Source of the DNA: Dolichospermum planctonicum
GTDB taxonomy: Bacteria > Cyanobacteriota > Cyanobacteriia > Cyanobacteriales > Nostocaceae
Direction of reading: 5' to 3'
Assembly (NCBI RefSeq): GCF_005402965.1
Contig: NZ_BJCF01000013.1
Span: 1-64,000 of the forward strand
DNA: 64,000 nucleotides
Position 1 is the stretch's first letter, and each line of letters opens with the position of its first letter. The notes beneath the pieces are model-generated. The model saw only the letters and a list, made by a program, of their open reading frames with translations. It ran no database searches and was not told the origin of the DNA. Shown piece by piece: positions 52,808 through 61,455 of the stretch. The translations under genes were made by a program, and so were the position numbers.

Positions 52808-53127
52808 AATAGCCAGATTTAATTAAATTAAAACATTTTCTTGTAGAGACAGCTTTATTTTATATTCTGCTCTACATTTTCTGCTGTTTGAGTTAATAAG
52901 TAACTTTTTTGAAAAAAATAGAGTAGATAATTATGTAGTTTTGATTAGATAAATAAAATAAACAAACATGAGTTAAAAGAGAGAGATTTATCTAAATAAA
53001 TATATAACCTAAGAGTAATTTAAAATCTCAAAACTTTATAACTACAGGATAATTTATTTCCCATAATAAATAGTTATAAAAGAAGTATAGGTGAATAACA
53101 CCTGTTCATAGATTGAGGCTAACAATC
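52808..53127. other. AT-rich spacer before precursor 3
   Basis: No ORF. The last 140 bases share features with the spacer before precursor 6: TATAACCTAAGA and the end TTCATAG-attGAGG. Such shared upstream DNA shows that the peptide genes were copied together with their leaders. Confidence 0.5.
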
Positions 53128-53307
53128 ATGTCATATCAAAACATTAAATCTGATTTACTCGTGGAGTTATCCACAGAGGAACAACAACTTCTGTCTGGGG
53201 GAAAAGGCAGACGCAGAGCAATAATCTGCTATGAGTGGAAAAAATACCGTGATCATGATCAAGATATCAGAAAGCGTGATGATCGTGATGATGATGATGA
53301 TGATTGA
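53128..53307 (+). CDS. Double-glycine leader peptide precursor 3 (charged core)
   Basis: A 59-residue precursor: leader MSYQNIKSDLLVELSTEEQQ then LLSGG, core starting KGRRRAIICYEWKKYRDHDQ and ending in RDDRDDDDDD. The core is strongly zwitterionic, first basic and then poly-Asp. ATG at 53128 follows TTGAGG. It is a likely substrate of the C39 exporter; the poly-Asp tail could chelate cations. Confidence 0.75.
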   Translation: MSYQNIKSDLLVELSTEEQQLLSGGKGRRRAIICYEWKKYRDHDQDIRKRDDRDDDDDD

Positions 53308-53580
53308 TTTTCACAAATAGCAGAGATATTAAGTGGACAAAATCCATAAATTGGGTAACCACTTAATTTTACCCTGGCATTTGAGGAAAGAGAAAGCTGA
53401 TATAACCAACTCAAAATAATTAATTTTTGGAAGGTTTTGGGTAGTCTTGGATGTTCTCTTTAACCTACTACTAATTAAACTCCTAGAGATAACCATTGTT
53501 TTTCTCTTTCCTCCCTCCTCCTTCCTCCTAATTCCTCCTAATTCAAAGTGAAACAATTCCACTAATTGAGGCACATAATT

Positions 53581-53820
53581 ATGTCAAATCAAAACATCAC
53601 AACTGATTTACTTGTAGAGTTATCCCCAGAAGAACAACAACTTTTATCGGGGGGATGTGATAATTACAGCCCACCACGTCGTCAACGCGTTGGAATAAAG
53701 CAGAAAGTAAAAAATAATCTAGTGTTCAATCCAGTAATCAATATATATCCTTCTGAAGCAAAAAGTACCGATGAGTCTGACAGTAGCCAAACTTCTTCAA
53801 ACGGTGAAGATCAAAACTAA
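53581..53820 (+). CDS. Double-glycine leader peptide precursor 4 (Pro/Arg and Ser-rich core)
   Basis: A 79-residue precursor: leader MSNQNITTDLLVELSPEEQQ then LLSGG, core beginning CDNYSPPRRQRVGIKQKVKN and ending in an acidic Ser-rich tail. The start ATG 53581 has GAGG upstream in the conserved leader block (attGAGGcacataattATG). The leader is very similar to precursor 3, the core unrelated. Confidence 0.75.
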   Translation: MSNQNITTDLLVELSPEEQQLLSGGCDNYSPPRRQRVGIKQKVKNNLVFNPVINIYPSEAKSTDESDSSQTSSNGEDQN

Positions 53821-53974
53821 TGTTACTAATAAGTTAGTCCCTTAGTTTAAACTCTGGAATTAGTAAAAACAGGAGAAAACTTAGGTAATTTATTCAAGAT
53901 AAATCAAGTTTTGAGAATATTTAGGCATTCTCATTTGTTCTTTTCAGAGATTTAATTAAAAGTGCTGAAGATGG

Positions 53975-54014
53975 AAAAGTAACTGCTATTTATAGTAGTT
54001 ACTTTTCTCTTTTC
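53975..54014 (+). terminator. Terminator after precursor 4
   Basis: AAAAGTAACTGCTA (53975-53988), TTTA loop, TAGTAGTTACTTTT (53993-54006), one G-U pair, then TCTCTTTTC. The symmetrical A/T flanks allow function in both directions. Confidence 0.8.
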
Positions 54015-54075
54015 TTTATTCTTACTTTTTTTGGAGTAACTTATTCCCCAATATTTTCTTTTATTTTTAATCATT

Positions 54076-54110
54076 AAAAAAGTCTAACTCCCCAACGAGA
54101 ATTAGACTTT
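54076..54110 (-). terminator. Terminator after precursor 5
   Basis: AAAGTCTAA (54079-54087) pairs with TTAGACTTT (54102-54110). On the minus strand the stem is followed by six T, so it ends the transcript of the inverted peptide gene. Confidence 0.75.
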
Positions 54111-54199
54111 AAATTGATTAACTAGGAAGTGATGGTTCTAATTTATATGAGATAATTACCATCAGAGACAATTGGTTTCAGTCTTGAAAAATCGGTATT

Positions 54200-54409
54200 T
54201 TAAGTAGGTTCGTCAGCAGGTAAATTCTGAGTTATTTCAGGTAGATTCTTAACTTTTACTGTAATAGTAGCTGGAAATTTTTGACGACCATAGACAAAAT
54301 CACCTTTAGCCTCCAGAACTCCCTTCTCACTCGCACCTCCAGATAAAAGCTGTTGTTCCTGTTTAGATAACTCAACAATTAACTCAGATTCAATCTTATT
54401 AACTGACAT
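54200..54409 (-). CDS. Double-glycine leader peptide precursor 5 (inverted)
   Basis: A 69-residue precursor on the minus strand: leader MSVNKIESELIVELSKQEQQ then LLSGG, core of 44 residues (ASEKGVLEAKGDFVYGRQKF ... ITVKVKNLPEITQNLPADEP). The core is likely to form beta strands and has no Cys. ATG follows GATGAGG. It is the only member transcribed against the exporter, with its own terminator. Confidence 0.75.
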   Translation of the reverse strand: MSVNKIESELIVELSKQEQQLLSGGASEKGVLEAKGDFVYGRQKFPATITVKVKNLPEITQNLPADEPT

Positions 54410-54827
54410 GATTCTACCTCATCATTAACACTAATTTAATTGGCATTAGCTGGTTTACTAGCTAACAATTCAAATATAACTATCATTTATAAGAAAATCA
54501 TAATTCTCAAGTTAGATCATATATCTATTTTTGCACTGTCATCAGAGATATTTTTTTCTGAGAATTTGGTTAAGACCTAAATACTTGATTATAGGAATAA
54601 TATTCACAAAAACCGCATCTATTATTGAATTAACTACTGAATTAACTATAATCTATTTCACCATAAAGTATGAGATTATAATTCATACTTTTAGTTTTTT
54701 GATTTATAACTTCAGGAGAAGTGAATTTTCTCAAAATACATTTACAAATAGAAGATAGGATTACACACAGCTAATATTTTGTTTATTTAAGTGTGTAAAC
54801 ACTAACCTATTAATTGAGGTAAAAATC
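54410..54827. other. AT-rich divergent spacer between precursors 5 and 6
   Basis: 418 bases serving as promoter region for the two divergent peptide genes. A 75-codon open frame at 54531-54758 is rejected (Ile/Tyr-rich by base composition, no ribosome binding site). I see no other structure. Confidence 0.5.
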
Positions 54828-55016
54828 ATGTTCAGTTCTAATTTACTTGTTGAATTATCCCCAGAAGAACAACAACTTTCATCTGGGGGATGTTACCACT
54901 TCCAGCCTTGTTGTAGACCTAAAAAACGTTGCTGTGACTACCAAAAAAATGATAGACATATACCCTCTGACATTTATGATATCTATCCTGATAGTGGCGA
55001 TATGGAGAGGAATTAA
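54828..55016 (+). CDS. Double-glycine leader peptide precursor 6 (Cys-rich core)
   Basis: A 62-residue precursor: MFSSNLLVELSPEEQQLSSG G, core beginning CYHFQPCCRPKKRCCDYQK and then an acidic Asp/Tyr tail. Five Cys in the first 15 core residues could form disulfides or bind metal. The leader is shortened by four residues near its start and has SSGG rather than LSGG. ATG follows attGAGGtaaaaatc. Confidence 0.72.
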   Translation: MFSSNLLVELSPEEQQLSSGGCYHFQPCCRPKKRCCDYQKNDRHIPSDIYDIYPDSGDMERN

Positions 55017-55378
55017 TACTCTTTTTTAGTAAGTAAACTCTATAGACTTGGCTATTCTTAATAGTCCTAGTTTTCCAGCTTTTTAGAGTTGTAAGGTGAG
55101 GAGAAATTTTTACATAAATTATCAGCACAATCTTAGTCCCTGCATCTGTAAATCTTTACATCTATTGTTGACAAATAAAACAGAAAAATACTAGATTTGT
55201 GCCTAACTTTATCCTCTCTAATTTTTTAATATAAAAAATATTAAATAAATATATAAGTCAAAAGATAGAAATTTTAATTATTAGTTTCTAACTATAGAAT
55301 CATTAATTTGATCGAAAATACCTTTATAACCTAAGAATAGGTATATGATTCATAGCTTAATTGAGGTTAACAATTATC
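55017..55378. other. AT-rich spacer before precursor 7
   Basis: No ORF. TATAACCTAAGAATAG and the final TTCATAGCTTAATTGAGG match the spacer before precursor 3. A short inverted repeat may act as terminator of precursor 6 (CTAGTTTTCCAGCTTTTTAG region), but this is weak. Confidence 0.45.
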
Positions 55379-55609
55379 ATGTCAAATCAAAATATCTCAT
55401 CTGATTTAGTGGTAGATTTATCCGTAGAGGAACAGCAACTTCTATCTGGAGGATACTATAGAGGTGGACATCATGGTGGTGGACATCATAGACATGGACA
55501 TCATAGACATGGACATCATAGACATGGACATCATAGATATGGACATCATGGTGGTGGATATGATGGGGATAGATACTATCGAGGTGGATATGATGGAGAT
55601 GGATATTGA
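55379..55609 (+). CDS. Double-glycine leader peptide precursor 7 (Gly/His-rich repeats)
   Basis: A 76-residue precursor: leader MSNQNISSDLVVDLSVEEQQ then LLSGG, and a 45-residue core of GHHRH repeats (15-bp DNA unit GGACATCATAGACAT, about four copies near 55482-55546) followed by GGYDGDRYYRGGYDGDGY. More than a third of the core is His in its first half. It would bind divalent metals such as Zn, Ni or Cu when secreted. ATG 55379 follows attGAGGttaacaattatc. Confidence 0.78.
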   Translation: MSNQNISSDLVVDLSVEEQQLLSGGYYRGGHHGGGHHRHGHHRHGHHRHGHHRYGHHGGGYDGDRYYRGGYDGDGY

Positions 55610-55682
55610 TAACAATCAAAGATGAAATTTACACCAAAAAAACTCTTTGATGAAGTTCATCTTTTCTTCTATTTATTACCTA

Positions 55683-56582
55683 CTACCTTTTGCTTAGTTC
55701 CTCACCAATCCAATGTTGTAGAATCGGATTTACTAACTCAGGAGATTCATCTTGAGGACAATGGCCTACACCTTCTAAAGGAATAAACTTTTGGACTTGG
55801 GGAAAATTGGCTAACTCTCTACCTAAATTAATAGGTTCCCAAGGGTCAGCCGTTCCCCATAAAATAATTACTGGACAAGATATTATAGCTAATAAATCCT
55901 CCGGTAAAGGACCACTGGAATAAGCAGTAAAAGCTAAAAATACAGCCGCAGCCCCAGGATCTTTTGCCGGTGTCATTAAAATATCTACTAACTCATCTGT
56001 TACTGTTTCCCTCTGAGCATAAGCTTGTAAAAGAATATTTTTAACTGTCCTTGGTTGAGCTAACTGACTAAAAAAGAAATTACCTACAGATTCAATCGCC
56101 AAAAAGTTTTGTAAAATTGGCGTACCAAAACGTTTTATCCAAGGTAAACTGAGACGTTTACGATCATGCAATAACCGCAAAGAACAGTTAAGCAAAGCAG
56201 TTCCCAAAGCCATATCTGGGTCAATTACCGCAGCTTGCATAGCGACAATACAACCGATAGAATTACCGATGAAAAAAGCTGGTTCACCAATGACCTCCCG
56301 GCAAAAATCAGCTACCTGTTGTCCCCAGGTTTCTAATGTGTAGGTAATTTTTTCCCCCGGTTTAGGTTTAGCTGAACCACCAAAGCCAATTAAATCAATG
56401 GCATAAACCCGACAAGTTACAGCTAAAGCGGGAATATTTTTGCGCCAATGTAACCAGGATGCGCCAAAACCATGAATCAGGATAATAGCAGGTCCGGTAG
56501 TTCCTTGGGTTTGGTAACAAATGGGGAAACCTTGCCAAAGCCAGGTTTTTGGGGAAGTAAGTCCGTTTGTAGAAATTGTCAT
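55683..56582 (-). CDS. Alpha/beta-fold hydrolase
   Basis: A 299-residue hydrolase with the oxyanion HGFGASWLHW loop, nucleophile GNSIGC (GxSxG), acid Asp in WGTADPWEP and His in VGHCPQDESP. Size and motif order fit the cyanobacterial family related to epoxide hydrolases and chlorophyll-phytol esterases. Substrate unknown. It is convergent with the last peptide gene, so it is unlikely to be part of the peptide cassette. Confidence 0.87.
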   Translation of the reverse strand: MTISTNGLTSPKTWLWQGFPICYQTQGTTGPAIILIHGFGASWLHWRKNIPALAVTCRVYAIDLIGFGGSAKPKPGEKITYTLETWGQQVADFCREVIGEPAFFIGNSIGCIVAMQAAVIDPDMALGTALLNCSLRLLHDRKRLSLPWIKRFGTPILQNFLAIESVGNFFFSQLAQPRTVKNILLQAYAQRETVTDELVDILMTPAKDPGAAAVFLAFTAYSSGPLPEDLLAIISCPVIILWGTADPWEPINLGRELANFPQVQKFIPLEGVGHCPQDESPELVNPILQHWIGEELSKR

Positions 56583-56689
56583 AGAAAATGTAGATTTAAA
56601 TAAGGGACAAGGTAACTAGACACAGATAGCCACTGTACTGCTATCTTAAATTGGAGGCAATTGCAACTTTTTTGATAAAGCGGAACTTC

Positions 56690-57418
56690 ATGGGAACGAA
56701 TTACCGACGGGTTTTACTTAAACTGAGCGGTGAAGCCTTAATGGGCAACCTGGGCTATGGCATTGACCCGGAAGTGGTCGAGGAAATAGCCAAGGAAATA
56801 GGAGAGGTGATAGCCACCGGTGTTCAGATCGCCATCGTTGTTGGTGGTGGTAATATTTTTAGAGGTGTTAAAGCTGCCTCAGCTGGTATGGATCGGGCTA
56901 CTGCTGATTATATCGGCATGATTGCCACGGTCATGAACGCCATGACCCTGCAAGATTCCCTAGAACGAATGGGAATACAGACAAGGGTTCAAACCGCCAT
57001 TGCTATGCAAGAACTAGCAGAACCATATATTCGACGACGTGCTATCCGTCATTTAGAAAAAGGTCGGGTGGTAATTTTTGGGGCTGGTTCAGGTAATCCC
57101 TTCTTTACTACAGATACCACTGCGGCCTTAAGAGCAGCAGAAATTGAAGCAGAAGTGATTTTCAAAGCCACCAAAGTGGACGGAATTTACGATGCTGACC
57201 CTAAATTGTATCCTGATGCCAAGCGTTTTACTACTCTTACCTACGCCCACGTTTTGGCTAAAGATTTGCGAGTCATGGATAGTACCGCAATTGCCCTATG
57301 TAAAGAAAATAATCTCCCCATTCTAGTATTTGACTTAACGGTGCGAGGTAATATCCACCGGGCAGTTATGGGAGAGTCTATTGGCACCCTTGTGGGAGGT
57401 TCTTGTGAAATTAGCTGA
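56690..57418 (+). CDS. pyrH: UMP kinase
   Basis: UMP kinase phosphorylates UMP to UDP in pyrimidine synthesis. The 242-residue protein has [45 protein letters not shown] and the C-terminal block [20 protein letters not shown], the bacterial PyrH pattern. The start is ATG 56690 ([11 protein letters not shown]); the upstream in-frame start at 56651 would add 13 residues. The stop overlaps the frr start by 14 bases, so the two are coupled. Confidence 0.96.
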   Translation: MGTNYRRVLLKLSGEALMGNLGYGIDPEVVEEIAKEIGEVIATGVQIAIVVGGGNIFRGVKAASAGMDRATADYIGMIATVMNAMTLQDSLERMGIQTRVQTAIAMQELAEPYIRRRAIRHLEKGRVVIFGAGSGNPFFTTDTTAALRAAEIEAEVIFKATKVDGIYDADPKLYPDAKRFTTLTYAHVLAKDLRVMDSTAIALCKENNLPILVFDLTVRGNIHRAVMGESIGTLVGGSCEIS

Positions 57419-57953
57419 AGCTGAAAGTACAATGCAGAAAACCGTTGAATCTACTCAACGGGCTTTTAATACAATTCGCACTGGTCGCGCCAATGCGAGT
57501 TTGTTAGATAAAGTACAAGTCGAGTATTACGGTACACCAACATCCTTAAAATCACTGGCAAACATTAGCACACCAGATGCTTCAACTATCCTGATTCAGC
57601 CCTACGATAAGAGCAGCTTGAATATTGTTGAAAAAGCCATTTCTCTGTCAGATGTGGGCTTGACTCCCAGTAATGACGGTATTGTGATCCGCTTGAATAT
57701 TCCCCCGTTAACAACTGACCGCCGTAAAGAATTTGTCAAACTTGCGGCTAAATACGCGGAAGAAGGTCGTGTAGCAATTCGTAATATCCGCCGGGATGCT
57801 ATTGAGTCCATTCGCAAACAGGAAAAAAACGCTGAAATCCCTGAAGATGAAGCACGGGATCAACAGGACAAACTCCAAAAACTAACAAATAAGTATACCG
57901 CCAAAATAGACGAACTGCTGGCAGAAAAGGAAAAGGACATCTCAACCGTCTAA
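57405..57953 (+). CDS. frr: Ribosome recycling factor
   Basis: RRF splits post-termination ribosomes with EF-G. The 182-residue protein has the canonical [20 protein letters not shown] start (GTG at 57405, GGAGGT five bases upstream) and [31 protein letters not shown]-like and [15 protein letters not shown]-type helices. The GTG start inside the pyrH end (14-base overlap) and the ribosome binding site inside pyrH indicate translational coupling. Confidence 0.97.
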   Translation: MKLAEAESTMQKTVESTQRAFNTIRTGRANASLLDKVQVEYYGTPTSLKSLANISTPDASTILIQPYDKSSLNIVEKAISLSDVGLTPSNDGIVIRLNIPPLTTDRRKEFVKLAAKYAEEGRVAIRNIRRDAIESIRKQEKNAEIPEDEARDQQDKLQKLTNKYTAKIDELLAEKEKDISTV

Positions 57954-58045
57954 GAGGATATTTTAAAAGTTAATAGTGAATATAATTCGCTACTACATAA
58001 CTAAAGTCCTACTTGAGTGTAACTAACGAAAAATAAAGGTTCGTA

Positions 58046-58067
58046 AACCCACCCTATGTGGGTTTTT
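58046..58067 (+). terminator. Rho-independent terminator of pyrH-frr
   Basis: AACCCAC-CCTAT-GTGGGTT then TTT, 93 bases after the frr stop. Clear hairpin and T-run. Confidence 0.8.
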
Positions 58068-58189
58068 CCGTATAAGAGCGGTTTATAACCCAATTGCTCA
58101 GTCTTAATTTAAGACTTTTATTTTCATCCCCTCAGCTGGTAAGAGGTGAGAAGTTAAAAGCTGTTACCCATTTAAAATTTATCTAAAGT

Positions 58190-58213
58190 TGTGGTGTGGG
58201 CATCTTGCCCGCT
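58190..58213 (+). repeat. Dispersed palindromic repeat, degenerate copy
   Basis: TTGTGGTGTGGGCATCTTGCCCGC-like (one change in the first arm of the palindrome). Same family as at 11056. Confidence 0.6.
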
Positions 58214-58332
58214 AGAATCATACAAATTAAATACAGTGCAGCTTATATTCACTAAAAATTTATAAAAAATCATAATCCCTTAGATATACTGGAAAATAAA
58301 CTAATTAAAATCAGATTAAAAAATTAGCCATC

Positions 58333-59451
58333 ATGTACGACTGCATAATTGTCGGGGCTGGACCTGCCGGTGGCACAGCCGCTTACCATCTAGCCAAAAA
58401 AGGTCGCTCAGTCTTAGTCTTAGAAAAGGAATCCTTACCTAGATATAAGCCTTGTGGTGGTGGTGTATCACCAGTAATTGCTCAATGGTTCGACTTTGAC
58501 TTTAACCCCGCAATTTCCGCCAAAGTAGACTCTTTGCGCTTTACCTGGAAATTAGGTGATCCCGTGGAAGCAAAAATAGATATTAAAGAACCCGTATGGA
58601 TGGTACGCAGGGAAATTTTTGACCACTTCTTAATCCAACAAGCTCAAAAGCAAGGTGCTGAACTACAGGATAATACGGAAGTAAAAGGTATTGAATTTAA
58701 AAATGATTCTTGGCAAGTCACCACAGCTACAGGAATAGTCACCGGTCGTTATCTGATCGCCGCCGACGGTGCAAAGGGTCCAATGGCTAAATGGTTAGGT
58801 TTTAAAGACCGTAAACGCCGTCTAGCTGGCGCATTAGAGGCCGAAGTCATGGCTAATGTCCCCAATAAAAACATGGCTCACTTTGAGTTTGGTTTGATCA
58901 AAAATGGTTACATCTGGAATTTCCCCAAAGATGACGGTTATTCCATTGGTGTTGGTACATTTATCGGTAGCGAACCCCAAGACTTTAAGAAAATTTTGGA
59001 TGAATACGCTCAATCTTTTGATATAGATGTCAAAAATAGTAAACAATACGGTCATGCCATCTGTCTTTGGGATGGTGATCAAAAGCTACATACCCAAAAT
59101 GCAGTTTTAGCAGGAGAAGCAGCTTGTGTAGTTGACCCTTTTACCGCCGAAGGTATTCGTCCCTCTATTTTTAGCGGTGTCCTAGCAGCAGGATTTATTC
59201 ACGATGCTTTAAGTGGTGATGCCAACGCTTTAGCAAATTATACCGATGCCATTAACGAACAATGGGGAACTGATATGGCTTGGGCGCAAAAATTAGCAGG
59301 AGCATTTTATCGCTTCCCCGGTATTGGTTATAAAGTCGGTGTCAAACGCCCCTCCGGCGCTCAGATTATGGGTAAAATCCTCTGTGGTGAATTGCGCTAT
59401 GGTGATGTCGCTGGTCGTGCCTTGAAGCGATTAATTCCTGGCTTCGGTTGA
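58333..59451 (+). CDS. Geranylgeranyl reductase-family flavoprotein
   Basis: A 372-residue FAD-dependent oxidoreductase: dinucleotide motif GAGPAGGTAAYHLAKKG, FAD-contacting PRYKPCGGGVS, and the second motif LAGEAACVVDPFTAEGIRPS. It belongs to the family that includes geranylgeranyl reductase. It is shorter than typical cyanobacterial ChlP (about 400 residues) and starts with MYDCIIVGAGPAG, so it is probably a paralogue acting on another isoprenoid or lipid. Monocistronic; a weak upstream promoter is AT-rich. Confidence 0.87.
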   Translation: MYDCIIVGAGPAGGTAAYHLAKKGRSVLVLEKESLPRYKPCGGGVSPVIAQWFDFDFNPAISAKVDSLRFTWKLGDPVEAKIDIKEPVWMVRREIFDHFLIQQAQKQGAELQDNTEVKGIEFKNDSWQVTTATGIVTGRYLIAADGAKGPMAKWLGFKDRKRRLAGALEAEVMANVPNKNMAHFEFGLIKNGYIWNFPKDDGYSIGVGTFIGSEPQDFKKILDEYAQSFDIDVKNSKQYGHAICLWDGDQKLHTQNAVLAGEAACVVDPFTAEGIRPSIFSGVLAAGFIHDALSGDANALANYTDAINEQWGTDMAWAQKLAGAFYRFPGIGYKVGVKRPSGAQIMGKILCGELRYGDVAGRALKRLIPGFG

Positions 59452-59701
59452 TGTAGTAGGGGCAGGGGAGCAGGGGTTTGAAACGGAAACTATATAATTC
59501 TTCCCCTGCTGTTTCTGAAGTTTCTTTATCTATGATTAAATAAACTTGATCTGGATAACTCTGTAATAATCTTACCTGTAAACATCCTTTTAAATCTCTT
59601 GCACTTTGGGATAAAGGACTATCATCTCCAAATAATTCTACAGCCGCTTTCCAACTATGATTTAAAGCAACAATTTCATTATATTGTAGGTTAAATTTCA
59701 T
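59366..59701 (-). CDS. Small conserved hypothetical protein
   Basis: The product starts MKFNLQYNEIVALNHSWKAA, with AVELFGDDSPLSQSARDL and VYLIIDKETSETAGEELYSF, resembling a small cyanobacterial family of unknown role. Its last 28 residues are encoded opposite the reductase 3' end (85-base overlap) and look like random read-out (HDQRHHHSAIHH), so the native stop may have been lost. An in-frame ATG at 59737 is less likely. Confidence 0.55.
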   Translation of the reverse strand: MKFNLQYNEIVALNHSWKAAVELFGDDSPLSQSARDLKGCLQVRLLQSYPDQVYLIIDKETSETAGEELYSFRFKPLLPCPYYINRSQELIASRHDQRHHHSAIHHRGFYP

Positions 59702-59878
59702 TAAACAAATCAACTTGTAAAATGTCAAATTACCCAAATATTGATAAATATATCACGTATTGAAATCCAAGAAAACAGAAGTGTTAAATCCTGCAATAAA
59801 ACTTTACAGTGTTTGGTTTTTACCCAAGTAAAATCCCTTGCCAACAGTAATTATGCTAGTATTTTTTACAGTCAACCG

Positions 59879-60967
59879 TCAACCGTCATCATCATTTCCA
59901 TCAGCAGATTCATCAATTACTGATAATTCTTGATGATGTTTCTGATCATGACCCCATTTATCTAAGACATCTTTAATTAAAACTTCTTGAACCCAAATTT
60001 TTGCCACAACGGTAAGAGGAAGTGCCAAAAATAATCCTAGAAATCCCAAAAATGTCACAAAGAATAATTGAGAAATTAGGGTGACAGCAGGGAGTAAAGA
60101 TACTTGATGTGCCATGACCACAGGTGTGATAAAATTGCTCTCAACTTGTTGAATCACAAAGTAGAGAATCAAGACAGCCAGGGCTTTCCAGGGATTATCT
60201 AATAGAGCGATCGCCATAGCTGGTAATACACTCATAGTTGGACCAAGATTAGGAATTAAATTCATAAATCCGGCTAATACTGCCAATGCCAATGCTGCTT
60301 TTACACCTAAAATTGATAATCCTAATAGACTCATTAATCCCACAACTGCGACAGCAATAATAGCCCCTGTGATCCATCCCTCTAACGATATTTCACACTG
60401 ATTTAAAATCCCATTTACCCGGGGGCGATAAAATGAGGGAAATAGGCGGACAAATACTTTTCGGTAATCGTGAGGATTAGCTAAAAACATTCCCGTTAAA
60501 ACTAATACTAATAAAATTTTCAGAACAACTTCTAAAGATCCAGAGACAAAAGCAAAAGAGTTACCTAATAAGCGATTAAATAGCGGTTGTGCTTGTTCAA
60601 TTAAACTATTCAAATCGGGTATGTAAGGTAATAATTGTGGAGGGATATAAGTTCTGCGTTCATCAACCCAAGCATTAAAACGTTCAAAACCTTGAGGAAC
60701 TCTATAGGTGAGTTCATGAAATTGCTGGACAAACGGTGGTACAATCAACCAGAAAAAACAAACCACACCAACCCAAAAAATCACCACAGCCAATAAAACA
60801 GCTAATCCTCGTTTGATTCCCAAGGCTTGGAAACGTCGAGCTAGACGATTTAAAGTCGTTGCTAACACCACAGCGGCAAATATTAGTAGCAAAACCTCAC
60901 GAAGTTGCCACAATATATATAAGGATATAACTAAGGCAATTATACCTATCCATTGACCAATGTTCAC
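59879..60967 (-). CDS. AI-2E family transporter (PerM-like)
   Basis: A 362-residue membrane protein with seven to eight helices and the family block: VFWLIVPPFVQQF-like region, GFMNLIPNLGPTMSVLPAMA, VIQQVESNFITPVVMAHQVS and FFVTFLGFLGLFLALPLTVV. These proteins export small molecules or ions (autoinducer 2, Na+/H+ in some). The C-terminus is acidic and His-rich (GHDQKHHQELSVIDESADGN). Monocistronic. Confidence 0.9.
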   Translation of the reverse strand: MNIGQWIGIIALVISLYILWQLREVLLLIFAAVVLATTLNRLARRFQALGIKRGLAVLLAVVIFWVGVVCFFWLIVPPFVQQFHELTYRVPQGFERFNAWVDERRTYIPPQLLPYIPDLNSLIEQAQPLFNRLLGNSFAFVSGSLEVVLKILLVLVLTGMFLANPHDYRKVFVRLFPSFYRPRVNGILNQCEISLEGWITGAIIAVAVVGLMSLLGLSILGVKAALALAVLAGFMNLIPNLGPTMSVLPAMAIALLDNPWKALAVLILYFVIQQVESNFITPVVMAHQVSLLPAVTLISQLFFVTFLGFLGLFLALPLTVVAKIWVQEVLIKDVLDKWGHDQKHHQELSVIDESADGNDDDG

Positions 60968-61061
60968 AAACGAGACTCCCAGCTTAGTAAAATGCTTTTT
61001 TGTGTCAATGCCGTTAGGTTAGCTGATTTTAACAACACCACCTATATTTTTTTTGTTAATT

Positions 61062-61268
61062 TTACTTTTGTCTTGGTACTCGCCACAATAGAACAGTTGC
61101 CATAACCATAGTTGGTGATAAAACCATAATTAGCACACTTGTCGCCGTTGCTGGAATCCATAGAAACGGAGCAGCATATTTAATTAATACCGAGAGCAAA
61201 GCCGAAAATAATAGCAGTTTCAACAAAAATCCGATCGCTTGCGGGGCGTAGCCGTGTTGATTTTCCAT
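61062..61268 (-). CDS. Small two-helix membrane protein
   Basis: A 68-residue protein (MENQHGYAPQAIGFLLKLLL) with two predicted membrane helices and a basic end (LLWRVPRQK). Conserved-looking in cyanobacteria by composition but not assigned. It lies 94 bases upstream of the AI-2E transporter start on the same strand, so a shared transcript is possible. Confidence 0.6.
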   Translation of the reverse strand: MENQHGYAPQAIGFLLKLLLFSALLSVLIKYAAPFLWIPATATSVLIMVLSPTMVMATVLLWRVPRQK

Positions 61269-61455
61269 AACAGTGCGGCAAAATACATGATTTTATAGGG
61301 TATATACTAATTTAAACCTTACCCTCCAGTTTCTACAATAGTTATTAAATATAAAAATTTATAAAAGGTAAACAGTTGAGTAATTGTTAGCATTTTTGTA
61401 TCGGCTGGATTTGAGGCTTTGATTGCCAAATTCATTCTATTTTCCCATTTCCATG

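Larger units (their letters stand above)
53821..54199. other. Spacer with two terminators, between convergent peptide genes
   Basis: 379 bases without ORF. It carries the terminators at 53975 and 54076, which insulate precursor 4 (plus) from precursor 5 (minus). Confidence 0.7.
57954..58332. other. Intergenic region with terminator and short repeat
   Basis: 379 bases without ORF; a frr terminator at 58046 and a shortened copy of the dispersed palindrome at 58190. The rest is AT-rich. Confidence 0.6.

Noticed and set aside
54531-54758. 75-codon ORF rich in Ile and Tyr
   Set aside because: AT-rich base composition explains it; no double-glycine motif, no ribosome binding site, in a divergent promoter region.
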